Assembly (NCBI GenBank): GCA_023664865.1
Contig: JAMPEU010000014.1
Location: forward strand, 1-64,000
Source: Butyrivibrio sp.
GTDB taxonomy: Bacteria > Bacillota > Clostridia > Lachnospirales > Lachnospiraceae
Direction: 5' to 3'
DNA: 64,000 nucleotides
Both the position numbers and the translations under genes were made by a program. Shown one piece after another: positions 43,354 to 52,548 of this stretch. Position 1 is the first letter of the stretch; each line of letters opens with the position of its first letter. A model generated the notes under the pieces. That model did no database searches and was not told where the DNA came from. It saw only the letters and a program-made list of their open reading frames with translations.

Positions 43354-45078
43354 TTACAGCTTGAATACATTCATATTCTGCTCTAAGCCGTCCGCAACGT
43401 TTTTCATTCTTGAGGCGTTTTCGGAAATATTATATACAATGCTGCTTACTTCCGTAACTGAGGCTGATGTTTCTTCCGTGCTTGCCGCGTTCTCCTGTGC
43501 TATTGCCGTCAGGTTTTGAACAACGTCAACTACATTAATCCTTGCCTCGTCCATCTTCTTTGTCTTTTCTGCAATTCTGTTTACTCCGTCTATAGAACTG
43601 TTAATTCCGGACTTAACCTCTGCAAAGATTGCGTCAGTCTTAGTAACATGCTCAATCTGCTCGTTCATGACTTCTTTTACTTCACCCATCGTCTTTACAG
43701 CCTTCTCTGAGTCGGCAATCAGCGAATCCGTAATATTTTCAATCTGCTGCGCAGATTCATTGGACTGCTCGGCAAGCTTCTGAATCTGAGATGCAACCAC
43801 GGCAAATCCTCTTCCCTGCTCTCCTGCCCTTGCCGCCTCGATACTTGCATTCAGCGACAGCAGGTTGGTTTCTTCCGCAATCGAAGTAATAAGCGACGTA
43901 GCCTCTCTGATTTTCATCGCCGACTCGTTGGTCGTATTGGTCTGTTCATAGATAATATCAATTGCCTCTTGGGCATGTTTGTTAATCTTCTCAAGCTGCA
44001 TCAGCGTGGAAGTTGCCTTATCGCCGGACTCCTTCATCTGTGTGGCGTTTACAATCAGATTTTCAACTTCATTGGAAGTATCAATAACCATGTTTCCTAT
44101 TAAAATAACGTTCTCCGTCGCTTTCTGCGTTTCATCCGCCTGTGAGGTTGCGCCTGCGGAAATATCCGATACCGCTTTCTCCACCTGCTCTACCGTCGTA
44201 GCCGTTTCTTCTGCATTCACCTTCAAAGAATCTGATGCTTCCAGGATGCTGTCGCTCTGTTCTTTAAGCCCGCTTACGACTTCTATAAGCTTTGTACGAA
44301 GCACACCGACTGCACGGCTCATTTCCCCAGTCTCATCTTTACGGCTGTTTAACTTCCTTTGAATCTCATTCTCCGTAAAGTCCATATCGGCAAGCTTATT
44401 AACTATCTCGTTCACCTTGACAAGCGGAGAAGTCAACGACAATACTATAAAATATCCTGCAACTCCAAAAAGTACGACTATCCCAAAACCTACTTCCGCA
44501 CTGATTGTCGTAATCCGCGTAACCGATTCCAGCACTTCGTCTTCGTCTGCCGATATAACTAATATGTAATCGGAATTAGCATTCACATAGTAAGCCGCAT
44601 ACTTTTTTACGCCCTTAAAATCATATTCTATTATCTGCGGTTCGATATTTTTCTTTCCCGCTTTAATCTCATTGACGACTCCCGTTACCACCACATTTTC
44701 AACCGGCTGTCCGATTTTGGATTCAGTCGGATGGTATAACATGGTTCCGTCTGCTGCTACCACATATGCGTAGCTGGAATCCATACCTGTGATGCCCACG
44801 CTGCCCACCATATACTGTAAAGCCTCCGGCTGCAGCATATTATTTATATCGACGCTGACTGCCGCCGCCAAATCCAGCTTTTCGCCGGTTGCCACGGTAA
44901 TATCATACAAATAGTTCTTCGTCTGTTCTTTCATGGTGTCTCTCATATTGGGAAGAATTAATAGAATCAATACCACCACAGGAATAAAAATGAACAAATC
45001 CATTGATACGGTCACCTTACCCCTGATAGACTTGAAAAAAGGAACTCGTTTCTGCTTGCTTTGTTTGCTTTGGTTCAT
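43354..45078 (-). CDS. Methyl-accepting chemotaxis protein with sCache sensor
   Basis: A 574-residue receptor. One membrane helix ([20 protein letters not shown]) leads to a short extracellular Cache domain with [28 protein letters not shown] second helix ([20 protein letters not shown]), a HAMP domain and a long signalling coiled coil follow. The hairpin tip is [38 protein letters not shown] start at MNQSKQSK (45078) behind AAGGAAGG; the open frame extends 59 codons upstream but those bases are the 3' part of tmRNA. No che genes are nearby. Confidence 0.94.
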   Translation of the reverse strand: MNQSKQSKQKRVPFFKSIRGKVTVSMDLFIFIPVVVLILLILPNMRDTMKEQTKNYLYDITVATGEKLDLAAAVSVDINNMLQPEALQYMVGSVGITGMDSSYAYVVAADGTMLYHPTESKIGQPVENVVVTGVVNEIKAGKKNIEPQIIEYDFKGVKKYAAYYVNANSDYILVISADEDEVLESVTRITTISAEVGFGIVVLFGVAGYFIVLSLTSPLVKVNEIVNKLADMDFTENEIQRKLNSRKDETGEMSRAVGVLRTKLIEVVSGLKEQSDSILEASDSLKVNAEETATTVEQVEKAVSDISAGATSQADETQKATENVILIGNMVIDTSNEVENLIVNATQMKESGDKATSTLMQLEKINKHAQEAIDIIYEQTNTTNESAMKIREATSLITSIAEETNLLSLNASIEAARAGEQGRGFAVVASQIQKLAEQSNESAQQIENITDSLIADSEKAVKTMGEVKEVMNEQIEHVTKTDAIFAEVKSGINSSIDGVNRIAEKTKKMDEARINVVDVVQNLTAIAQENAASTEETSASVTEVSSIVYNISENASRMKNVADGLEQNMNVFKL

Positions 45079-45116
45079 ATAGTGTACCTTCCTTATTGTA
45101 TTTAGTTGTAGTGCAG

Positions 45117-45463
45117 TGGACCAGACGGGAGTCGAACCCGTGTCCAAAAGCCTATTCCCTGTCCTTCTACTATCATAGTCTGTTATTGCGGATTGCTCCT
45201 CATTCCCTCCCGTATCAGGAAACAGACGCCCCGATACGCTTAGTAGCTTCATCATACGCCCACAGGCTCAAAGCTTTGCCTGTGTCGTTTCCTGCATAGT
45301 CGATGCCCGATTCTTAATGTGCAGGTGCACTAAGGCGGACAGCTGCCCTTAGGCAGCGTATGCTAAATTATCTTCAGCGTTTATATTTAGTTTTGCGATT
45401 TAACGATTCGCCATCGGATAGCTTCTCCAGCTGCAAAACCCCTGTCGAAACCATGACTGGCCC
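45117..45463 (-). ncRNA. ssrA: Transfer-messenger RNA (tmRNA)
   Basis: The 5' end GGGCCAG (from 45463) pairs with 3' CTGGTCC to form a seven-base acceptor stem. GTTTCGACAGGGG is the conserved tmRNA 5' part. The T arm is ACGGG-TTCGACT-CCCGT near the 3' end, followed by discriminator A at 45117. The encoded tag starts with a GCA resume codon at 45396 and ends at a TAA at 45351-45349, giving AKLNINAEDNLAYAA. The bases after the discriminator are CTG, so the CCA end is added later. With SmpB it rescues stalled ribosomes. It lies 76 bp below smpB. Confidence 0.96.
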
Positions 45464-45539
45464 TTATTATTACTATAATATCATACATTTACTATTTTTT
45501 AAATAAAAATATTTTCTAAATTACAATTAAATTACAAAT

Positions 45540-46007
45540 TTACAAATTTTTTATCTTAAAATCCCTCTCATGCTCCCTTCTCTGGTCCTTTTTAGCAATA
45601 TCCTGCCTCTTATCATAGAGTTTCTTGCCCTTTGCGAGGCCTATTTCCATTTTTGCCCTGCCGCTCTTAAAATAAACCTGCAGCGGCACGATGGTATAAC
45701 CCTGTTCCGTTATCTTGCCTTCCAGCCTGCGTATCTCGCTCTTATGCAGCAGCAGTTTCTTTACCCTCAGCGGATCTTTATTAAAAATATTCCCCTTCTC
45801 ATACGGGCTGATATTCATTCCATAGCAGTAAGCCTCGCCGTTTTCGATACGGATATAGCCTTCCTTAATGCTGCATTTTCCAAGCCGCATTGACTTAACT
45901 TCCGTACCATGCAGTGCGATGCCGGCTTCAAATTTCTCTTCTATAAAAAAATCATGATAAGCTTTTTTATTATTCGCAACTAACTTCATTGCTTCTTTTT
46001 CAGCCAT
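45540..46007 (-). CDS. smpB: SsrA-binding protein SmpB
   Basis: A 155-residue tmRNA partner. Motifs are MKLVANNKKAYHDFFIEEKFEAGIALHGTEVKSMR, KCSIKEGYIRIENGEAYCYGMNISPYEKGNIFN and the basic C-terminal tail (GKKLYDKRQDIAKKDQRREHERDFK), which inserts into the empty mRNA channel. I start at MAEKEAMK (46007) behind AAGGGGTGA. It sits between rnr and ssrA. Confidence 0.97.
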   Translation of the reverse strand: MAEKEAMKLVANNKKAYHDFFIEEKFEAGIALHGTEVKSMRLGKCSIKEGYIRIENGEAYCYGMNISPYEKGNIFNKDPLRVKKLLLHKSEIRRLEGKITEQGYTIVPLQVYFKSGRAKMEIGLAKGKKLYDKRQDIAKKDQRREHERDFKIKNL

Positions 46008-46064
46008 GCCAATCACCCCTTTCTTACATGCGCCATTCTGCCGCAGCCATCCGGTATCCACAAA

Positions 46065-48206
46065 TTATACCCAATCCTCTTCTAATTCAAATACCGAAAA
46101 ATCCACGCTCCTTGTATATTCGTCCACGCCGTCAACCCGTATCTTTATCTGTTCGCCGAGCATATATTTTTTACCGGTATCCTGCCCTATCATTTCGTAA
46201 GTATTTTCATCATAATAGAAATAATCTCCCGGCAGTTTTGACACATGTATCATGCCTTCCACGGTATTAGGCAGCTCCACATATACCCCCCATGCCGTAA
46301 TCCCTGAGATGACCCCATCATATACTTCTCCGATATGATAACTCATATATTCAGCCTTCTTCAATTTATCTGTCTCGCGCTCAGCCTCATCGGCACGCCG
46401 TTCTGTCTCTGACGAGTGCTTAGCCACTTCGGGCAGTTTAGCCTGATAATGCTCTATTCGCTTATCTTTAAGTCGTCCGCGAAGCTGCTCCTTGATAATT
46501 CTGTGTATCTGCAAATCAGGATAACGCCTTATCGGAGATGTAAAATGACAATAATATTTACACGCAAGCCCGAAATGCCCCGTACACTCCGTAGTGTATT
46601 TAGCCCTTTTAAGGCTTCTGAGCGTCAGCCTGTTTATCAGCATTTCCTCCGGCGTTCCCTCTATTTTATCCAGTAGTTTCTGTATCTCCTTAGGATGCAC
46701 CTCGTCCTGCGCCATTTTGATATGATAGCCGTAATTATTAAGGAAAGTGGAGAGTTTCATAATCTTCTCCGCATCCGGATTGTCATGGGTACGATATACG
46801 AATGGCAGCTCCAGCCAGAAAAAATGCTGCGCCACTGTCTCATTGGCAATAAGCATAAAATCCTCTATTATCTTCGTAGCCACATTCCGCTCATACGGCT
46901 TGATTTCCAGCGGACGCCCTTCCTCATCAAGTATTATCTTGCTCTCCGGAAAATCAAAGTCAATCGAGCCTCTGGCATGTCTCTTTTGCCGCAGAATCGC
47001 CGCCAGTTCAGCCATCAGTTCAAACATCGGCACAAATTCCTCATATTCCTTACTCTCGGCCTCGTCCTTATCTTCCAGAATTTTCTTCACGCTGGTATAA
47101 GTCATTCTCCTGTCCACGCGTATAACGCTCTCCACAATCTGATAATCTACGACGCTGCCTTTATTATCAATCGTCATAAGACAGCTTAAACTGAGCCTGT
47201 CCACGCCTTGGTTAAGCGAACAGATTCCGTTGGAAAGCTTCGGCGGAAGCATTGGAATCACGCGGTCTACAAGATATACGCTTGTGCCTCGCTCAAGCGC
47301 CGCCCAGTCCAGAGCCGAGTTCTCCTGTACGTAATTGGATACGTCTGCGATATGGACGCCAAGCTTATAAAATGCGCCCTCCTTGGATACGCTGACCGCA
47401 TCGTCCAAGTCTTTAGCATCCTCGCCGTCTATCGTAACCATCTGCACATCGCGCAAATCCATACGCCCCACCGTATCCGCTTCTGAGATTTCATCGGGAA
47501 TACGCTGCGCCTGATTCATGACTTTTTCCCCAAACTCCACAGGTAAGTCAAAACCCTTCACTATCGACATTATATCCACGCCGGATTCGCCCATGCGCCC
47601 TAAGATTTCCACCACTTTTCCTTCCGGCTTATGCCGCTCGTCCCCATAGCTTGCCAGCTCTACCACTACTTTATGCCCATCCGCAGCGCCTTTAGAACAG
47701 CCCTTAGGCACAAAAACATCCACGGCAATCTTGCCATTGTCCGGAATCACGAAACCGAAATTGGCAGACTGCTCATAAGTCCCCACTATCTGTTTTAACC
47801 CATGCTCCAAAATTTTACGCACTACGGCTTCCTGCCTTTTGCCACGCTTGCCGGGCAATAACTCCACCTGTACCTTGTCCTGATGAAAAGCATTGTTCAC
47901 CATATCCTCGGGAATATATAAATCTTCTTCCCTGCCTTCTATTTCCACAAAGCCAAAGCCTTTAGAATTGCCGATAAAAGTCCCTGTGAGAAAACGCTCA
48001 TCAGGCTTCATATATCTGCCCTTAGATGTAATCTGAAGTTTCCCCTCTTGCAAAAGGACGTTCAGCACCCTGCGGAACTCTTCCCTGTCGTCTCCCGAGA
48101 CCTGCATAAACGTCGCAAGCTCCTTTTCCTTCATCGGCACATACAAATCATCTTCCACAAGTTCGCATATTAATTTTTTACGTTTTTCAAATAAGTCTTT
48201 ATCCAT
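46065..48206 (-). CDS. rnr: Ribonuclease R
   Basis: A 713-residue 3'-5' exoribonuclease of the RNB family. It has an N-terminal helix-turn-helix-like part, two cold-shock-type domains (about 65-215), and the RNB catalytic core with MVTIDGEDAKDLDDAVSV, KLGVHIADVSNYV and the metal-binding aspartates. It ends in an S1 domain (GEVYDGVISGITAWGVYVELPNTVEGMIHVSKL). It degrades structured RNA, including faulty mRNAs released by the SmpB-tmRNA system encoded next to it. The gap to smpB is 57 bp. Confidence 0.96.
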   Translation of the reverse strand: MDKDLFEKRKKLICELVEDDLYVPMKEKELATFMQVSGDDREEFRRVLNVLLQEGKLQITSKGRYMKPDERFLTGTFIGNSKGFGFVEIEGREEDLYIPEDMVNNAFHQDKVQVELLPGKRGKRQEAVVRKILEHGLKQIVGTYEQSANFGFVIPDNGKIAVDVFVPKGCSKGAADGHKVVVELASYGDERHKPEGKVVEILGRMGESGVDIMSIVKGFDLPVEFGEKVMNQAQRIPDEISEADTVGRMDLRDVQMVTIDGEDAKDLDDAVSVSKEGAFYKLGVHIADVSNYVQENSALDWAALERGTSVYLVDRVIPMLPPKLSNGICSLNQGVDRLSLSCLMTIDNKGSVVDYQIVESVIRVDRRMTYTSVKKILEDKDEAESKEYEEFVPMFELMAELAAILRQKRHARGSIDFDFPESKIILDEEGRPLEIKPYERNVATKIIEDFMLIANETVAQHFFWLELPFVYRTHDNPDAEKIMKLSTFLNNYGYHIKMAQDEVHPKEIQKLLDKIEGTPEEMLINRLTLRSLKRAKYTTECTGHFGLACKYYCHFTSPIRRYPDLQIHRIIKEQLRGRLKDKRIEHYQAKLPEVAKHSSETERRADEAERETDKLKKAEYMSYHIGEVYDGVISGITAWGVYVELPNTVEGMIHVSKLPGDYFYYDENTYEMIGQDTGKKYMLGEQIKIRVDGVDEYTRSVDFSVFELEEDWV

Positions 48207-48275
48207 ATCTTACCCCTCGCCCTATAACATTGCTGTACAATCAAAAATCCGCACTAATTCGTTGCCTATTGTAAA

Positions 48276-48301
48276 AAAGCACCCCTACAAGGAGTGCTTC
48301 G
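48276..48301 (-). terminator. Terminator after secG
   Basis: On the minus strand AAGCACTCC and GGGGTGCTT form a stem around TTGTA, followed by a T run. It lies directly after the secG stop and separates it from rnr. Confidence 0.85.
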
Positions 48302-48307
48302 CATTAT

Positions 48308-48547
48308 CTAAAAGATATTCAGGTTCAAAATAACTGCAATCAGCATAAATCCTACCGCCAGCCACGTCGTTATCTTAACGAGCTTTCCTTCCATAGACCT
48401 GCCTTTATTCTTCCCCCAATATGTTTCTGCGGCGCCGCTTACGGAACCCAATCCCGCGGTCTTGCCCTCCTGCATCAGCACCAGTACCACCAGCGCAATA
48501 CAAAGTATAATATATATAACGGTCAATATGATTCTTAACGTTCCCAT
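48308..48547 (-). CDS. secG: Preprotein translocase subunit SecG
   Basis: A 79-residue protein with two membrane helices (LRIILTVIYIILCIALVVLVLM and ITTWLAVGFMLIAVILNLNIF) joined by the family loop QEGKTAGLGSVSGAAETYWGKNKGRSMEGKL. SecG supports protein export through SecYE. I start at MGTLRIIL (48547); AAAGGAG lies 11 bases upstream. It precedes rnr as in many Firmicutes. Confidence 0.93.
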   Translation of the reverse strand: MGTLRIILTVIYIILCIALVVLVLMQEGKTAGLGSVSGAAETYWGKNKGRSMEGKLVKITTWLAVGFMLIAVILNLNIF

Positions 48548-48635
48548 TTCAAAATATACTCCTTTCACTGCATCAAGCAGATTTTAGTTTAACACAGATA
48601 CGCGCGGTATGCAAGCGAAATTTTTATATGTGTTA

Positions 48636-49829
48636 CTATTTTCCGCTCTTACGATGAGATACTACATCGAAGATAACGGCAAGCAGCAGAACGCCGCCTT
48701 TTACGACATACTGCCACGAATCACCGATACCCATGATAGACATGCCCATATTGATAACGCCAAGTAAGAGCGCGCCGATGATAACGCCGGGAATCGTACC
48801 GCTGCCGCCGTATGCAGACGCGCCGCCGATAAAGCAGGCGCCGATGGCGTCCATTTCAAAAGAACTGCCGGTAGCTCCGTTCACTGAACCTATCCTTGCC
48901 AGACAGAGCAGACCGCATAAACCGGCGAGAAACCCCATACTTGCATAGGCTATAAAATAAACTTTATTCGTATTAATACCGGAAAGCTGCGCCGCTTTCT
49001 CATTACCGCCTACCGCATAGAAATAACGTCCGAATGCAGTTTTAGAAGTAATAAAGTGATAAATCAGGCAAATCGCCACAACCCATACAAGCATAACGGA
49101 AATGCCTTTATACTGGCAGAGTAAATAACAATAAAACAACAAAGCCACGGAAATAACTGCGCTTCGCCCAAAATCAGCAAATGCGCTGTTTTGCCTATAG
49201 CCTTTTTTTGCCTTATTTTTACGGGAAGAAATTGTGCTGTAGAAAATAAAGGCAGCCGCCAATGCGCCGATTATAAGCGGAGATAAAATACGTGCATCCG
49301 TATCCAGTAGGGGAATTTTAATATAGGCAGTAAAAATATTTAAAAATTCCGTATCCTGAACGGCTACCGTCTTACCATCCAGTATCAGACGGCCAAAACC
49401 ACGGAAGATAAACATACCGCCGAGCGTAGTAATAAAGGGTGGGATACGCACATAGCCGATTAAATACCCCTGCCATACGCCGGCTAAAAGGCCTACAAGG
49501 ATACAGAGCGGGATTGCCAGAAAAATGCCAACACCGTGGTTGGTAATTAAAACTGCGGCAATACCGCCGACCATACAGATAACCGAGCCGACGGAAAGGT
49601 CAATGTTGCCGCCGGTTAAGATACAAAGCAGCATACCGCACGCCATAACTAATACATAACCATTTTGAATAAGCAGATTGGACATATTCTGCGCATATAA
49701 AAGCCGTCCGCCCGTCAGGAAATAGAATAAAATAAATACAATGACAAGGGCGATAACCATGCTGTTTTTTGTTAAAAATGCTCCCACGTTAGATTGGCTT
49801 ACGTCCATATTTTCTTTGTCAGTTGACAT
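48636..49829 (-). CDS. mmsB: Monosaccharide ABC transporter permease (MmsB/GguB type)
   Basis: A 397-residue permease with about ten hydrophobic segments. Family marks are QNGYVLVMACGMLLCILTGGNIDLSVGSVICMVG, IPPFITTLGGMFIFRGFGRLILDG and the coupling region AVGGNEKAAQLSGINTNKVYFIAYASMGFLAGLCGLL, then GASAYGGSGTIPGVIIGALLLGVINMGM. It is longer than the usual 320-residue RbsC type, which is typical of the XylH/GguB/MmsB group. It is the last gene of the three-gene sugar transporter and probably of the whole 48.6-61.9 kb cluster. Confidence 0.9.
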   Translation of the reverse strand: MSTDKENMDVSQSNVGAFLTKNSMVIALVIVFILFYFLTGGRLLYAQNMSNLLIQNGYVLVMACGMLLCILTGGNIDLSVGSVICMVGGIAAVLITNHGVGIFLAIPLCILVGLLAGVWQGYLIGYVRIPPFITTLGGMFIFRGFGRLILDGKTVAVQDTEFLNIFTAYIKIPLLDTDARILSPLIIGALAAAFIFYSTISSRKNKAKKGYRQNSAFADFGRSAVISVALLFYCYLLCQYKGISVMLVWVVAICLIYHFITSKTAFGRYFYAVGGNEKAAQLSGINTNKVYFIAYASMGFLAGLCGLLCLARIGSVNGATGSSFEMDAIGACFIGGASAYGGSGTIPGVIIGALLLGVINMGMSIMGIGDSWQYVVKGGVLLLAVIFDVVSHRKSGK

Positions 49830-49849
49830 TATAATAAGTCTCCTCTCAA

Positions 49850-51385
49850 TTAAACCTTAGCGTTTACGATGTAACTCATGATTTTTTCCTGTGTAGCGCC
49901 TTTAGCATTAAGTTCCCCGCAAAGTTCCCCTTCATTCATAATATAGATGCGGTCACACATACCGATTAATTCCGGCATTTCAGAGGAAATCATAATTACT
50001 GCCTTACCGTCTTCTACCATTTTATTAATCAGGCAGTAAATATCATATTTGGCGCCGACATCAATACCGCGGGTTGGTTCGTCCAAAATCAAAATATCCG
50101 GCTCCGTAAACAGCCACTTGCCAAGCAGCGCCTTTTGCTGATTGCCGCCTGATAAGTTACCGGCCTTCTGTTCGATTGACTGTGTTTTTGTCCCCATCGC
50201 CTCTGTCATATTTTCCGCGGCGTTCTGCTCGGCAGTCGTGTCAATAATGCCTTTCGAGCAGACCTTATTCAAGTTCGCAAGCGTTGTGTTGAAACGGACA
50301 GATTGAGCAAGAATGAGTCCATTGGCTTTTCTGTCTTCTGTTACATAGGCTAATTTATGTGAAATTGCCTGCTGCGGATTTTTCAAATCAACCTTTTTGC
50401 CGTCCAGATATAACTCGCCTGTGATATTGCTGCCATAGCTCTTGCCGAAAATCGACATGGCAAGCTCTGTACGTCCTGCGCCCTGTAAGCCAAAGAAACC
50501 TACGACTTCACCTTTATGCACTTTAAAAGAAATATTTTTAACGGCAATTTTTTCATGATAAAGCGGGTGGTGAACTGTCCAGTCCTTCACTTCAAATCCG
50601 ATTTCTTTACATATTTTATGCTCACGCTTCGGATAGCGGTCGTCCATCGGACGTCCTACCATTCCTTTTATAATGCGGTCTTCGCTAAATTCGTCAACGC
50701 CCTTTACAAGGGTTTCAATACAGGCGCCGTCCCGTATAATGGTTGCCTTATCTGCGCAATAAATAATTTCATTTAATTTATGGGTAATAATAATGGAAGT
50801 CAGTCCGTTTTTCTTAAATTCCATTAATAAATCCAGAAGCCTTTCAGCATCTTCGTCGTTCAGTGAAGAAGTCGGTTCATCTAAAATCAGCAGTTTTACA
50901 TTTTTGGAAAATGCCTTTGCAATTTCTACAAGCTGCTGCTTACCTGTACCTATATCTTTGATTAAAGTCTGTGCGGAGTCGTTTAACCCGACCTGGCGCA
51001 TATGCTTTTCCGCTTCGTTATAAGTTAAGTCCCAGTCTATAATTCCAAGTTTATTCTTTTTCTCATTTCCTAAAAACATATTCTCGCCAATTGTAAGAAG
51101 CGGAATTAGGGCAAGCTCCTGATGAATAATGACAATGCCTTTTGCCTCGCTGTCCCTAAGCGTCTTAAAGCAGCATAATTCTCCATTATAATATATTTCT
51201 CCCATATAAGAGCCATACGGATAAGTACCCGACAACACATTCATCAGCGTAGATTTTCCTGCGCCATTTTCACCGATTAAGGCGTGGATTTCACCCCGCT
51301 CCACGCTCATACTTACATTATCCAGCGCTTTTACCCCCGAAAACTCTTTGGTAATAGATTTCATTTCCAAAATAATGTCAGCCAA
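49850..51385 (-). CDS. mmsA: Monosaccharide ABC transporter ATP-binding protein (two ATPase domains)
   Basis: A 511-residue tandem ATPase. The first domain has GENGAGKSTLMNVLSG, a signature region GTGKQQLVEIAKAF and LLILDEPTSSLND. The second has a degenerate Walker A (GLQGAGRTELAMSIFG), with LSGGNQQKALLGKWL and ILILDEPTRGIDVGAKYDIY, as in MglA/XylG/GguA. I start at TTG 51385: AGGAGG lies eight bases upstream, and the next codons (ADIILEMKSITKEFSGVKAL) begin the domain exactly. An ATG-initiated frame reaches further upstream but overlaps the end of the binding-protein gene. The spacing to that gene is 13 bp. Confidence 0.92.
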   Translation of the reverse strand: MADIILEMKSITKEFSGVKALDNVSMSVERGEIHALIGENGAGKSTLMNVLSGTYPYGSYMGEIYYNGELCCFKTLRDSEAKGIVIIHQELALIPLLTIGENMFLGNEKKNKLGIIDWDLTYNEAEKHMRQVGLNDSAQTLIKDIGTGKQQLVEIAKAFSKNVKLLILDEPTSSLNDEDAERLLDLLMEFKKNGLTSIIITHKLNEIIYCADKATIIRDGACIETLVKGVDEFSEDRIIKGMVGRPMDDRYPKREHKICKEIGFEVKDWTVHHPLYHEKIAVKNISFKVHKGEVVGFFGLQGAGRTELAMSIFGKSYGSNITGELYLDGKKVDLKNPQQAISHKLAYVTEDRKANGLILAQSVRFNTTLANLNKVCSKGIIDTTAEQNAAENMTEAMGTKTQSIEQKAGNLSGGNQQKALLGKWLFTEPDILILDEPTRGIDVGAKYDIYCLINKMVEDGKAVIMISSEMPELIGMCDRIYIMNEGELCGELNAKGATQEKIMSYIVNAKV

Positions 51386-51398
51386 AAGAAATCTCCTC

Positions 51399-52526
51399 CT
51401 AGTCGGTGGCGGACAGATATCCGTCGGCGCCCATTGTGTATAAACCTGTATCAACTAAATCCTGCAGATTATCCTTGGTAATTACATTCGGCACAAGCAG
51501 GAAAGAAGGACATTTGTGTCCTGCCGATGTTTCATAAGAGTCTGTGTCGTATGCACATTCAATTCCAAAAGTATCGATTAAAGCTGCGTCAATAGTATCG
51601 CCTGCAATAATGGTCTGCGCGAGAGCTAATGTAACAACCGCCTCATTGCTTACGTTCTTATACACAGTCATTGTCTGAATACCGTCAACGATATTTTTCA
51701 GGTTAGCCTCATCGCCGTCCTGACCTGTAATAAGTACAGAGTTAGAACCTGCATAGTCGGAGGTAACAGCCTGTGCAACGCCCAGTGCGGTAGAGTCGTT
51801 AGAGCAAACCCATATATCAAGCTGTGTTCCGTCCGCATAATAGGAAGAAAGCACGTTCTGCGCCCTTTCAAGAGCCGTATCGGTATTCCATTGCGCTGTA
51901 GCAACCGTATCAAAGTCCGTCTGTCCGGAAACAACATTTAAAGTCCCCTTGTCGATATAGGGTTTTAGCGTATCCATAGCGCCGTTATAGAAATATCCTG
52001 CGTTATTATCGGCAGGATCGCCTGCGGTAAATTCTATATTGTAGACTTTATTTCCCGCATTAGCAAGGTCGAGCGTATCTACAACGAATTGTCCCTGAAG
52101 TCTGCCAACCGTATAATTATCGAAAGATACATAATAGGAAACCGCATCGTTCAAAATCAGACGGTCGTAAGAGATAACCGGGACATCTGCCTGCGCAGCT
52201 TCATTCATGACGGTATTCAACGCCTCGCCGTCTATGGCGGCAACAATGAGTAAATCAACGCCGTCTGCAAGCATATTCTGGATATCATTTACCTGTCTTC
52301 CGGAATCATTGTCTGAGAAAGTAAGAATAGTTTCATAGCCTGCTGCCTTGAACTTGTCGTTAAGATATGCTCCGTCACGGTTCCAACGCTCCAGAGATTG
52401 TGTCGGCATGGAAATGCCGATTTTACCCGCACTGTCTGTCGTAGTACCGCCATTTAAACCACAGCCTGCCAATAAAGCGGCAGCCAAAATAAGACTTAAT
52501 AAAACGCTAAGTAATTTTCTTTTCAT
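51399..52526 (-). CDS. chvE: Monosaccharide-binding lipoprotein (ChvE/XylF type)
   Basis: A 375-residue lipoprotein. The signal ends in the lipobox L-A-G-C at residues 19-22. The mature protein has the periplasmic-binding-protein fold of the sugar group: IGISMPTQSLERWNRDGAYLNDKFKAAGYE, ADGVDLLIVAAIDGEALN, VPVISYDRLILNDAVSYYVSFDNYTVG and VLITGQDGDEANLKNI. The SYDRLI phrase is common to ChvE and XylF, which bind aldoses such as xylose, arabinose, galactose or glucose. It starts 22 bp below the SpoIIE-type phosphatase gene, so sugar uptake and that signalling protein are coupled. Confidence 0.9.
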   Translation of the reverse strand: MKRKLLSVLLSLILAAALLAGCGLNGGTTTDSAGKIGISMPTQSLERWNRDGAYLNDKFKAAGYETILTFSDNDSGRQVNDIQNMLADGVDLLIVAAIDGEALNTVMNEAAQADVPVISYDRLILNDAVSYYVSFDNYTVGRLQGQFVVDTLDLANAGNKVYNIEFTAGDPADNNAGYFYNGAMDTLKPYIDKGTLNVVSGQTDFDTVATAQWNTDTALERAQNVLSSYYADGTQLDIWVCSNDSTALGVAQAVTSDYAGSNSVLITGQDGDEANLKNIVDGIQTMTVYKNVSNEAVVTLALAQTIIAGDTIDAALIDTFGIECAYDTDSYETSAGHKCPSFLLVPNVITKDNLQDLVDTGLYTMGADGYLSATD

Positions 52527-52548
52527 TTTCTTTTAATCCTCGCAATCG

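Noticed and set aside
45117-45150. tRNA-like arm that could be taken for a tRNA gene
   Set aside because: It is the T arm and acceptor of tmRNA; no D or anticodon arm follows.
45079-45255. N-terminal extension of the chemoreceptor
   Set aside because: These bases are largely the 3' part of tmRNA, and a good ribosome site precedes the ATG at 45078.
51386-51454. ATG-initiated extension of the sugar ATPase
   Set aside because: It overlaps the end of the binding-protein gene; AGGAGG lies eight bases before the TTG at 51385, where the domain begins.
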